The notes under the pieces are model-generated. The model made no database searches and was not told the DNA's origin. It saw only the letters and a list, made by a program, of their open reading frames with translations. From assembly GCF_000149955.1 (NCBI RefSeq), contig NC_030989.1, positions 3,918,402 through 3,982,401 on the forward strand: DNA of 64,000 bases, in the 5' to 3' direction. The DNA comes from Fusarium oxysporum f. sp. lycopersici 4287 (taxonomy: Eukaryota; Ascomycota; Sordariomycetes; Hypocreales; Nectriaceae). A program made the translations under genes and the position numbers. Below are positions 12,567 to 22,745 of this stretch, in pieces (positions within the stretch are counted from its first letter, which is position 1; each line of letters starts with the position of its first letter).

Positions 12567-13249
12567 ACATCCTAAGGTTAGCAACTCTCCCCTGTAAAAA
12601 TTCTTTCTTGGCACGCACTGTTAGTGCCGTGTTAGGAGCGGGATTTTCTGCAGGCCACGCGACCACACAAAACTGCGGGGATGCTATCGGCTCCCTAACA
12701 GCAGTTTTCAGAGAAGGAATTTTGGAGAGTTCGCCTTCTCTGACAACACCTTTGTCGGATCTAATGGCGGCACCTCAGAACCAGAACGCCTTAGATATCG
12801 GAGGACGATGCCCATGGCATCGGTAGCGACATCCTCCCGATCAACGACGCCGATTGCGATGGGTTTTTCTCCTTTGAAGGCAAGCCGCACCGTCGGCCTC
12901 TGATTCCTTCCCGAGGTTTTTCCCTGCCGCCGCGACAGTCGACTACGAGCTACAACTTGGTTACTGGAGATTGTGGACTGCGTCGGCAGATGTAGTGATG
13001 CGCGAGAGAATTCTGGTCGGTGGAAAAAGTTCGACAATAGATTGCCCCCGAACCCGCTGACGGGTGACGGGCTTGAGAAATACAGCACCTTTTGTGCCAT
13101 TGGTATGCTGGATGGTGAAGGAAGCGGGGTTTCCCTGTACCTAGCTAGCTCAGCACGTCTTTTGCTCCAGTAGGAGATCTGGCTTCGTTACAGCCACCCA
13201 GACGAAAAATATACAAACAAAAACAAACAAACAAACATCCTAAGGTTAG
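12567..13249 (+). repeat. Dispersed 15-bp direct repeat (two copies)
   Basis: acatcctaaggttag occurs at 12567-12581 and again at 13235-13249, 668 nt apart; the second copy is preceded by a CAAA repeat and followed by another ggttag. Function unknown. Confidence 0.7.
13211..13236 (+). repeat. CAAA microsatellite-like tract
   Basis: Imperfect tetranucleotide run of CAAA/ACAA units just before the second 15-mer copy, in the F-box gene upstream region. Confidence 0.7.
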
Positions 13250-13855
13250 GTTAGTTAACGTCTAAACATAAACATGCCATCCCCATCTTCAACTCATTAA
13301 TTTTCTCCCCTCGGAGCCGCAATCGCACAATTAACCCCGGCATAGATCGACAGCTATTCTACCAACTACCGGGAGACGAGGGCCCTGTCCCCTCGATTTC
13401 ACTTTCCCCCAGACCTACTACATACGTTTGCCACCAGGCATTGGCCGCATCGATCCGATCCAACCCGCTCGTTCACCTGCAGTCTTGACTGCAGCCGACC
13501 GAGTACTACATCACGGACTTATTCATTCATTTATTCACCCTAGTTACGACAAAAGAGAGACACCCCCGGCGGCTATTTGCCTTCAACATTCGTCCTTGTT
13601 GCCTGTCATCGAATTATTATTATTCTTCTTCTTCATCATCATATTAAACGCCTTCGTCCTCTTTTCTCTCTACATATCATCACCACCATTCAGTCCCCGC
13701 TGCTCCAACGCCCCGCCATCAGAGTACCTTGACGACATACTCACCCTCCGCCCGACCGAAAGTAAATCGCCTCAACCATTAATTCTCGCAGTCATTATAT
13801 TCTGACAGCGCTGTCTACGAAACCGAGACTTGCAATCCGTCGATCCATCGTGATA

Positions 13856-16553
13856 ATGGATTCCAACTGGATTGACGCCATCGACCCGGCGTTGAGTCAG
13901 AGAAGACCAAGCACTGCTCCTCCGTCGTGTGACGAAGAAATGCCCGCTCTCCTTGAACTGTCAGATTCCCATGATCGAACCCAAGCGATGTCCGCCGTTA
14001 CATGGCCCACGAACGAAATCCCGGTTGAGATTTTCGAGATCATTATTTCGTACCTCACCCGCCTCGAGGTCAGATGTTTGCGACTTGTCTGTAAAGAATT
14101 CGAGGCCAAGGTTTCTGCGCAGTACTTTCGAAATGTTGTCGTGCCCTTCAAGTCGGAGCTTTACAGCAAGTTGGATCGTGATGAAAACGGAGCCTTTAAG
14201 CGCACATCCTCTGCTCTTCTCTCAAATGGGATGCGCATCTTCCAGTCTTTTGGTCCACACATCCGGCGCTTTGCGCTGTCTTTGGAGCTTGACGAGGACA
14301 CGCTCTCATACCCCCCAGTGAAGCCTTCGCAAGAAGCTGTTCCCTCTTTTTGGGGTATATACCGCTGGCCACATGGCACCTACCACCGATATACTGATCT
14401 TGAGGGTCTCGAACAAACGGCTGACGAAACTGAGGCCATGAAGGAGGCGCTTAAGTGCTTGGTCAAAGTCACAAATCTTGGACTCTGTTGTGATGCTGGT
14501 CTTGGATTTCTGTCGGGGCCTGATCACATCGCACGAGGTGCAACCACTCTCCATCCCGTGTTTGCAACGCAGAATTGGCGTCACACAGGTTCTGAGTCAC
14601 AAGCTCGGAAGCAACCAATCGTCACCATGGCCGACCTGAATGAGATGGTCAAGGATTTTAGAAAGCCTGTGTTCGAGAACCCCATTAGCTTCAAGCGAAC
14701 AGTACTGCAGAAGATGGCGTCAGATGCTGGGTATTCAGGTGCCCAGATCAACGAAGCTGTGCTAATGCTGTTGGAGACTGAGGGCACCAACATCAACACA
14801 ATTGACTTTGATGAGAGAGCAACCATTATCAATGAGATGGAAGCTAGACGAGTAATGGCACAAAACACACATCGTGCTGACTTCGAGCCCGCCACCGCAG
14901 AGGTGGCCAATCATCCGCTGATTCCCGCCAGTCTCACAAGAGCACAAAAAGAAATGCTCCTCGAGCTCGAGTGGGCGCATCGCGCCATGATTCAGTCCTA
15001 TGTCATTGGCCTTATCGACAATGCCCGAGACAACTGCTTCAACAATCTTACTACCATCACGATTGCCAAGATCCCCAGTAGCCATGTGTATATCCTGTGT
15101 CGGCATGAGCTATGGCAGAACCTATCGTCTCTCAGCAATGTTTCGCTAGGTGTTATTGCCGACTGGCGACGCGTTTCCAAGTCTGCCCCGGGTTGTGTAG
15201 AAGATGACACAGTTTCTCCTGTCGAGGCTGTTGGTAAGGTTTATCAGCTGCTTAACAATTACATTGGCGCTCAGCGCCACATCGAAAGCCTTCACTTTGA
15301 ATGGATCTGTGGTGGAGAGTTTGCTCCTGGGACATATCAGCGGAACCACCACATCCTCCCAGCACCGTTCTTTGAACAGCCTCAACTCATGACTCGCATT
15401 GATAGCCCCAAAACTAATACGGACGATCTCTTGGCGTTACCCTTTATTAAACATTTGTCACTCAAGAACTGCTGGGCCTCACCGCATGTCCTTTTGCAAA
15501 CAATACGCAATATGGCTTTGTCCACACTCGAGAAGCNNNNNNNNNNNNNNNNNNNNNNNNNNNNNNNNNNNNNNNNNNNNNNNNNNNNNNNNNNNNNNNN
15601 NNNNNNNNNNNNNNNNNNNNNNNNNNNNNNNNNNNNNNNNNNNNNNNNNNNNNNNNNNNNNNNNNNNNNNNNNNNNNNNNNNNNNNNNNNNNNNNNNNNN
15701 NNNNNNNNNNNNNNNNNNNNNNNNNNNNNNNNNNNNNNNNNNNNNNNNNNNNNNNNNNNNNNNNNNNNNNNNNNNNNNNNNNNNNNNNNNNNNNNNNNNN
15801 NNNNNNNNNNNNNNNNNNNNNNNNNNNNNNNNNNNNNNNNNNNNNNNNNNNNNNNNNNNNNNNNNNNNNNNNNNNNNNNNNNNNNNNNNNNNNNNNNNNN
15901 NNNNNNNNNNNNNNNNNNNNNNNNNNNNNNNNNNNNNNNNNNNNNNNNNNNNNNNNNNNNNNNNNNNNNNNNNNNNNNNNNNNNNNNNNNNNNNNNNNNN
16001 NNNNNNNCATTTCTCCCCCAAGCCATCAAGATTCAGAGTATTTTTGAGTGCTAGAGAGCGAGCGAGTTTGAGGTATCCCGAGCCATCAGCCTGGACCAAG
16101 CCAGATCCCCTAGCGCAGCACATACCTGCGCCGCAGCGCCTACGCTCAGATGAGAAGAAGTATACTCTGAAGTGCCTCTCCTTCAAGTCCTGTGGGTATG
16201 TTACAGTCGACTCACCGGCTTTAAATACTCGGAGTATCTTGCCGCATGGCGCTCAAGGCCTTGGGGCCAACGGCAATCCGCACAGTCAAGATCTATCGCC
16301 TCTGATGCAGAAGTGCCGTGACAAGCTTCTCTGCCGAATCGTTCCTTGCTTAAGGAACCAGGAGCTACTGCAACTTACAACTGCTTTCGGGATGGACATG
16401 GGATGGGCCAATATATATGATGAGCGTACAATTTACGACGCTAGAGCTGATGGTGTTGAGCAACCCGGAAAAGGTCGATTCTCGGGTACAGTTGATGCTG
16501 CCAGTATTCCAGGGGCACGAGATAGCGAGGCCATGGTGAGCCTAGACTTCTAG
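13856..16553 (+). CDS. F-box protein, interrupted by an assembly gap
   Basis: Likely substrate receptor of an SCF ubiquitin ligase. The F-box is at about residues 48-95 (IPVEIFEIIISYLTRLEVRC, then RLVCKEFEAKVSAQYFRNVV). The middle is a long helical/LRR-like region with no named domain. The ATG at 13856 (MDSNWIDAIDPAL) is preferred over an upstream GTG. N's at 15537-16007 break the gene; the reading frame after the gap (16008-16553) differs from that before it, so either the gap length is only an estimate or it hides an intron. The frame stops at TAG 16551-16553, but the same frame reads on for 46 coding-like codons to TAA at 16692-16694 (see findings). The true C-terminus is therefore uncertain. 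Confidence 0.78.
15537..16007. other. Assembly gap (471 N)
   Basis: Unresolved bases inside the F-box gene; the size may be an estimate because flanking frames disagree. Confidence 1.
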
Positions 16554-16562
16554 GTCAGGCTC
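16538..16562 (+). other. RNA hairpin with the F-box UAG in its loop
   Basis: GAGCCT (16538-16543) pairs with AGGCTC (16557-16562) and GAC (16545-16547) with GTC (16554-16556), leaving one bulged A and a six-base loop TTCTAG (16548-16553). The loop contains the in-frame stop codon. Seen directly in sequence; role inferred. Confidence 0.65.
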
Positions 16563-17485
16563 TACGGTGACCATGCTCAATTCCCCGTTCCCGTACGGAT
16601 CGCTGTCCCTTCCCCAGTTGTGGGTAATCTTCTCAATCAACAACTATTTGGCTTACCGCTTGGTAACCAAGACGATGGTCAGGGCCCTCCGTAAGGGCTG
16701 GATGATCAGGACGAAGTACAGTACCCACTGTTGCTAATAGATGACGACTCACCATGGACAGATGGTGAGAACTAAACGGTTGGGCTTAGCATGGATGTAA
16801 TAGAAAAGGATGGCATAGGCGTTTGGTAATTGCTTTCGAAAATTGGTATGAAAAAAGGCAATTGGGCCTCACAGAATTGGACGGGATGGCTAATGTCGTA
16901 ATGATCGCTGAATGAAAATCGAGCCAGGGGACTTTGCTCCCTATCGCATTCGCTATGTTGCCAGTTGGAATCAGTTAGGTTTGCTCAATCAATAGCTGCT
17001 AGCAAGCATTGTATATGTAATGATATCGAGGATTATGAAGGACAGTGTGATATCTGTTCACTGTCGCTGAATCTAGAGTCAACCTGATGCAATGCCTCAC
17101 TCGTGACAACTATCGCGAGTCTACGGGGTGCATGTTGACCTTTACTAACTAATCACGTCACATTGTTCTTCGAATGAAGGACCGGACATAGGAGGACTTG
17201 AATGATTTTATTTCGTCAAGAAAACCTTGCGAATTTTGCATGAATTTCCCTTTAATGCCATGCTCACCGTAGCCTGCCATACACCAGTTGATGAAAAGCC
17301 ACGAACCACCCTCGCAAAAACCCTAGAACAATTGATCGAGTTTTGTAATGTAATCTTGGTGTAGTGTCCCTTTGTTCAAGAGTCTTGTCAAAAGTCACAC
17401 AGTTACAGCACAGAAGATGCCCGACGTAAACCCAGTTTTCAACCAGCGCTTAAATTTTGTCTATTTGATAGAGGTTGGTGATTGT
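16554..17485. other. Convergent intergenic region
   Basis: Between the F-box gene (+) and RPL17 (-). The first ~230 nt keep coding-like composition in the F-box frame, broken by TAA at 16692 and closing at TAA 16773-16775. The remainder shows no gene. Confidence 0.55.
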
Positions 17486-18409
17486 TTAAGCGGCGGCGAT
17501 AGCCTTGCGGAGACGGGCACCGCGCTGGCGCGAGTTGAGGTGCTCGCGCTCGACAACAGCATCGGACTTCTGGACAACCTCCTCACCCTCGGTCAGGATG
17601 AGCTCGATGTGGCAGGGGTTGGACATGTAGGGGTTGATCTGAGTATGACGTTAGATAAGTCTTAAGTCGGAAGGGTTGGAAAACATACACGACCGTGGGC
17701 ACGGTATGTCCTTCGTCGCTGCTTGGGGGCCTGGTTGACCTGGATGTGCTTGACAATCAGGGCACCGGTGTCGAGACCCTTGGCATCAGCGTTGGCCTCA
17801 GCGTTCTTGAGGAGACCGAGGAGGAACTCGGCGGACTTGACGGGCCATCGAGCCTTGGAGACACCGAACTGCTTGCCTATTGATTAAGTCCATCAGCATT
17901 ATTGTTCCTCTGGCGTATATATCCCGACCATTTGAGATCTCCCAATTTCTCCAAGTCCATCGCTAACTGGGGAAGAATTTGTCGAGTCGTACCTTGGGCG
18001 GTGCGGCCAGTGCTGCCGGCATATCGTCGCATGGGGACGGCCTCCTTGTGCTCCTTGACGTTCTCGAGGAAGGTAACAGCGCGCTGAAGCTTCCAGCCGT
18101 TGATGGCCTGGGCGGTCTCGCGAGTGTTCTTGAAAGACACTCGGAGGTAGGCACCGCGGGCGCGGGCCGACTTCGAGGACTGGATCTCGGTGGCAGCGTA
18201 TCGAACCTGTATGAGAAGAAAAAGCCAGAGTCAGCCATGGCACATCTTCAAAATCCATGCCATCAGAGCCATCATAAACACAGCGGTTTCGGTTCAATGC
18301 GGACGTTTCGTCAAAAATTGCACCAGCAAGTTCGTGACAATTCGTACAACATGAATATCCTCCTCTTTCTCATGATGGCGATCGACGGGGGCTCGCAGCT
18401 ACTCACCAT
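17486..18409 (-). CDS. RPL17: 60S ribosomal protein L17 (uL22)
   Basis: Model complement(join(17486..17638,17689..17876,17993..18206,18407..18409)), 185 aa. Exon 1 is only the ATG, directly followed by GTGAGT; a 200-nt intron then leads to [20 protein letters not shown]. Later junctions give [14 protein letters not shown] and [20 protein letters not shown], all matching eukaryotic uL22, which lines the exit tunnel of the large ribosomal subunit. Basic composition and length (yeast Rpl17 is 184 aa) fit. All introns have consensus donors (GTGAGT, GTACGA, GTATGT). Divergent from fibrillarin across 661 nt. Confidence 0.95.
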
Positions 18410-19070
18410 CTCGGCGACTTGGGTGGTGAGTGACGGTTTCGACGACGAACGTGGGTTGGCGGGCGTGAAATTGAGAAATTCTGAGCTCTTGCCCTAACAG
18501 ATCGGGAGGGACCACAAACTCGCTTTCCCCACTCCTTTGGGAAAGAGCCTTAGGGTTGCCTGCCCTGTTAGTGCGTTTTGCGAAAAGCAGCCTCAAACGG
18601 CCAAAAGAAATGCGACAAAATGGAGAGCAACGAGAGGAATACTGCGATGGAATTCAAATAGTAATTGAGTAATATTGAAATATTTTATGACTTGCTGCGC
18701 GGTGATTTTGTATATCATTTGCACACTTAGATGTGAGCCATGTCACCTGATTCTTATCGACTATCGCCACGTGACTGCGCCATGCAATGCACCTTCCGTT
18801 GCCGTTCTATCCCCGGACCCGTCTCGGAGACGGAGAAACTTGGACAGACAAAGTGGGCCTGAGCTTCATAGAGCTTCAAAAAATTCTTTCTCAAGTGTCT
18901 CTCAAAACGCCCAGCGTCCCCAGACAACGCTATACAAAAGACAAGTTTGGACTTTGATCCACGTCCGCCTTCTCTCGACGATATCCCTTCGCTTGGAATC
19001 CTTCTCGATAGCGACATATAGTCGTCTGTAATTCTTCCAAACTTATTCAATTCCTCTTCATCCCATTAAG
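18410..19070. promoter_or_regulatory. Bidirectional ribosome-biogenesis promoter (RPL17/NOP1)
   Basis: 661 nt between the two divergent start codons. A telo-box TTAGGGTT (AACCCTAA on the other strand) lies at 18550-18557, about 140 nt upstream of the RPL17 ATG. This element is known in ribosomal-protein promoters of several ascomycetes (Tbf1-type) and plants. A shared regulatory region for the two genes is an inference. Confidence 0.6.
18550..18557 (+). promoter_or_regulatory. Telo-box / Tbf1-like site
   Basis: Exact TTAGGGTT located in the RPL17-NOP1 divergent promoter. Presence is certain; factor binding is inferred from known ribosomal-protein promoters. Confidence 0.5.
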
Positions 19071-20278
19071 ATGGCTCCTTTCACTCCTCGAGGAGGCGGC
19101 CGTGGTGGTCGTGGCGGCGCTCGTGGAGGCCGCGGTGGTTTCGGTGGTGATCGCGGCGGCTTCGGTGGCCGTGGTGGTGCGCGCGGTGGACGAGGTATGA
19201 ATAGCGCTCTCGCGGCGTTCCTGTCGCGGTGTTGTTGAACTTGAAGACTGACTGTTTCGCAAAGGTGGTGGCCGTGGTGCTCCCCGTGGCGGTCCTCGCG
19301 GTGGTGGCCGAGGTAAGCATTAGTCCTCCTCAACAGTATGATGAATGCGATACTAACAGAATGAAAAGGTGGTCCTCGCGGCGGTCGCGGCGGTGCTGGT
19401 GCTGGGCCAGCGAGGCGGTGCCAAGGTCATTGTTGTATGTTGATCCTCCAAGTCTAACTTTTTCGCCAAGTTTTGCGATCTAACTTTTTTCTTCACAGGA
19501 GCCTCACCGTCACCCCGGCGTCTTCGTCGTCCGTGGTGGTAAGGAAGATGGTCTTGCTACCCGCAACACAACACCTGGCGAGTCTGTCTACGGCGAGAAG
19601 CGTATCTCTGTCGACGAGTCTGTCCAGAACGACGATGGCACCACTACCACCACCAAGATCGAGTACCGCATGTGGAACCCTTTCCGAAGCAAGCTTTGCG
19701 CTGCCATCGCCGGTGGTGCTGATGAGATCTACATCAAGCCCGGCTCTCGTGTCCTCTACCTTGGTGGTGCCTCCGGTACCTCCGTCTCTCACGTTGCTGA
19801 CATTGTCGGTCCTACTGGCTACGTCTACGCCGTCGAGTTCTCTTCCCGATCCGGCCGTGATCTCATCACCATGGCCTCCAAGCGACCCAACGTTGTTCCC
19901 ATTGTTGAGGACGCCCGTCAGCCTGCCCGTTACCGCATGATCGTCCCCATGGTCGATGTCATCTTTGCCGATGTTGCTCAGCCCGATCAGGCCCGTATTG
20001 TCGCCATGAACGCCAACTGGTTCCTCAAGGTCGGCGGTGGTGTTCTCATCTCCATCAAGGCCAACTGTATCGACAGCACTGCTCCCGCTGCTGAGGTCTT
20101 CGCCAACGAGGTCCAGAAGATGCGAGCTGAGTCCATTAAGCCCAAGTTCCAGCTTACCCTGGGTATGTTTTACATCCAACAACCAATACCTTTTGGTCCA
20201 CCTGACTAACATATTACAGAACCCTTCGAGCGTGACCATTGTTTGGTTGCCGGTGAGTACCAGCGCTACAAGTCCTAG
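19071..20278 (+). CDS. NOP1: Fibrillarin, rRNA 2'-O-methyltransferase
   Basis: Nucleolar enzyme of box C/D snoRNPs that 2'-O-methylates rRNA. Exons: 19071-19194, 19265-19312, a problematic third exon ending 19434, 19499-20162, 20220-20278. The N-terminus is a Gly/Arg-rich domain of RGG repeats; then [19 protein letters not shown], the SAM motif [14 protein letters not shown] and the strands [17 protein letters not shown] follow; it ends [19 protein letters not shown]. If exon 3 starts at 19369, its obvious Gly/Arg coding ([13 protein letters not shown]) is one base out of frame with GGAKVIV. Starting at 19415 (AG at 19413-19414) keeps the frame and yields 304 aa. Removing one G near 19404 would yield ~319 aa, like other fibrillarins. 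See findings. Confidence 0.93.
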
Positions 20279-21035
20279 ACGATCTAGGTCGAGCTGCTGT
20301 GTAATTCGCTTCAAATGAAGGTTGAGAAGAGATGGTCTGCTTTGTGTCATGCGGTTTCCCAGGTATCTCACGGTTCCCGGTAGACTTTTTGTCTTCAGCT
20401 TGTTGCATCAGGGAAAAAATGGTTGACGGCATTTTCTTCAACAACGGCGAGGGGCGTTCCGGGTGGGTTGGATCTGTAAATATCAATGTTTGTCCGAATC
20501 TTAGAGCTTTTTTGGTGTTGCGCATCCCAAAAAAGAATCTGAAAAGGAACAAGGATATCAATTACTTATTTTGTTTTCTTCTTCAAACGACTACGGATCT
20601 ACTTTTCAGTTACAACTGCACCTTTGCCCTGGGACGCGCCGTTGGTTAGGCCGTTGGGAGAGAGATGGCACGGGATCAGAGAGGATTGTACGATGCTATA
20701 AGGCCAGGCCAGTGGCTCTCGTCTGCCTGACCTACGACTTGATGATACCCCCATACGATAGCCACGCCCGGAGTCCCAGTGTTGTGTCTTTGTTAGATTA
20801 GAACAGTTCGAGCAATGCAATTCGTTACCTCTAGTTGTCTATGCCCCGATCATCGCTCACGCTTGGCTTTACACATAAGTCTCGAGACTTTTTAAACTGA
20901 AATTTTGTTCTCGAGGCTAGTCAATCTTGTGCGTGTCTTTCCTACTCCGCATCTACAATGCCACGTCTATGTTCTATGTACAAGCTAATTTAAATGTACT
21001 GGGTATCAAATAGTTCATGATCATACTCCCTTCCT
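20279..21035. other. Convergent intergenic region
   Basis: 3' flanks of NOP1 (+) and the P450 (-). No gene seen; the first ~300 nt are probably NOP1 3' UTR. Confidence 0.55.
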
Positions 21036-22745
21036 TCAAGCTGCCCACGATCTTCGTCGAAACTCCAGTTCGGTATCTGGAGAAGGAGCCTTAGCCATGA
21101 CCACCGACATGGCCTTTGGTCTATCTTCGCCCGCTTTCAAGCGGATATCATAGTTGATGAGTAGATGTGCCAGCACAAGCTTGATCTCATTACTGGCAAA
21201 GAAACGGCCCGGGCACGCATGCTTGCCTGCGCCGAAATTGATATATGTGTCGTTGAGGGATGTGAATTGCCATCGATTACTGGCTTCTGCTGATTCTTGT
21301 CGAAGCTTGTAGAAGCGGAAGGCATCGAAGCGTTCGGGGTCGGGGAAATAGCGCTCGTCGAGAGCGATGCCAGCTTGAGGAGCGAGGACTTTGGTGCCTA
21401 CTGGCAGTTCGGTGCCATCGGAAAGGGAGATGGGCTTCATGACCTTGCGAATGAATGATGCTATGTAATGGTTAGCTGTCTTCGAGATATCGACGAGTGT
21501 TGTTGGTACTCACTAATGTTTCCACTGAGACGCTGGACCTCCCTCATGAAACTGTCCAGCTTCTTCAGCTTGGCCATGCTCTCCTTGTTCTCCCATCCAT
21601 TGTCCACTTCCAGAACGCGATACGCCTCTTCTCGAAGTTCTTCCTGTACTTCGGGATATGCGGCTAGGTCGCAAAGGCATTCGCAGAGCAGGTTATTGGT
21701 TGTGTGGATTGAAGCCGCTGCAATAATCAACTGCAGTTCTGCCTGGGTTGTGAGATCGGCCTTTTCCTCCTCTGGAAGTGCTTCAATAAGCCATTGGATC
21801 ATGTCGTCTGGTGCATTTCCTCCGTTGGAAAACTCCATATCTCGGAGTCGCTCTTCAAGGATTGGTTTCAGCATTTCCTTGGCAATCTTGATATCCTTGC
21901 GGATCTGACGAAGCTCTGAGACAAGATGCTGGCCCACAGGTCGAGCCCACTCAGGGATGAACTGGAGCTTGACACATGCTGTAAAGACATGAACGGCAAA
22001 GTTGATCGAAGTGTCCATCCACTTCTCATCTCGGTTGATGGATGGTCCAACGAAGGCTCTGCCACTCAGACGGGCCACGGCACGAAGACTGAAGGGTTGC
22101 CATTTCACCGGTGTCCAGTCTTCGCAGACTGGGAACTCAGTGGCTAATAGATGCTCCAGTTCCTTTTTGAGAAGAGGTACCACTCGGGTGAGGTTCTGTG
22201 TGAGTTTTGTTCTGACCAATAGCGCCAGTAGTTCACCGTTGTGGCCTGGAGAGAATTTTGTGTACTTGCTTTGAAGTGCCTAATGATTGTTAATATTTTA
22301 TGTTAGAGGCGAACTTGAAGAAGTGGTCTTACATCTGACACGGCTTCTGTTGCACTGAGGATATCTTCTGGCAGTCCCTTGAGTTCACCAACGAGACGGG
22401 CAGGTACTATGACTTGTACTCCCTCAGTAGCCTTGATCTGGTAAACTCGATCTCGAAACTGGTACAGCATGAGTATATGTGGTGGTGGTGACACTGAATC
22501 GACCAACCTTTGTGTAGCTGTCTTTGATTAATGTTTCGGCGTCGAATATCCATTTGGTCTTTGAGGCCTTATAGAAGGGTATCTCAAGATGAGATGTCTG
22601 CTTCTTGGGAAGAAAGAACCAGATTGCAATAAGGAAGATAGTGATGGTGATGTAGTATCCAGTGCAATGACCCTCACTGACGAAACTGGGGGAGCTGATA
22701 ATCGACACCAATAGGTGAGGCAGCAAGACTTGATACGTTCTCCAT
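21036..22745 (-). CDS. Cytochrome P450 monooxygenase
   Basis: Model complement(join(21036..21460,21514..22279,22333..22458,22508..22672,22737..22745)), 496 aa; the tiny first exon (ATG GAG AAC, then GTATCA) is the least certain part because the hydrophobic N-terminus lacks its own ATG in frame. Visible P450 hallmarks: membrane anchor (TIFLIAIWFFLP), I-helix variant AAASIHTTNN, ExxR in REVQR, PERF, and the haem signature FGAGKHACPGR with the thiolate at about Cys438. The I-helix and haem region resemble the fungal ent-kaurene-oxidase/CYP68-type clan, but the substrate cannot be read. No terpene cyclase, PKS or NRPS is adjacent, so this is a lone P450. Confidence 0.88.

Larger units (their letters stand above)
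11740..13855. other. Long intergenic region and F-box gene leader
   Basis: 2.1 kb with only unconvincing ORFs. Contains two copies of the 15-mer acatcctaaggttag (12567-12581 and 13235-13249), a (CAAA)n tract at about 13211-13236, and a T/C-rich leader at 13600-13700. The upstream region of the F-box gene probably transcribes from here. Confidence 0.55.

Noticed and set aside
12708..13100. 130-codon minus-strand ORF
   Set aside because: No similarity I recognise; intergenic composition.
13428..13805. 125-codon ORF in the F-box gene leader
   Set aside because: Has no ATG at its start and is rich in simple T/C-derived residues; it is leader sequence.
18207..18406. Box C/D snoRNA inside RPL17 intron 1
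   Set aside because: CTGA and ATGATG words are present, but no proper RTGATGA box C with paired terminal stem.
19493..20371. 292-codon antisense ORF over fibrillarin
   Set aside because: Shadow of the strongly biased fibrillarin coding frame.
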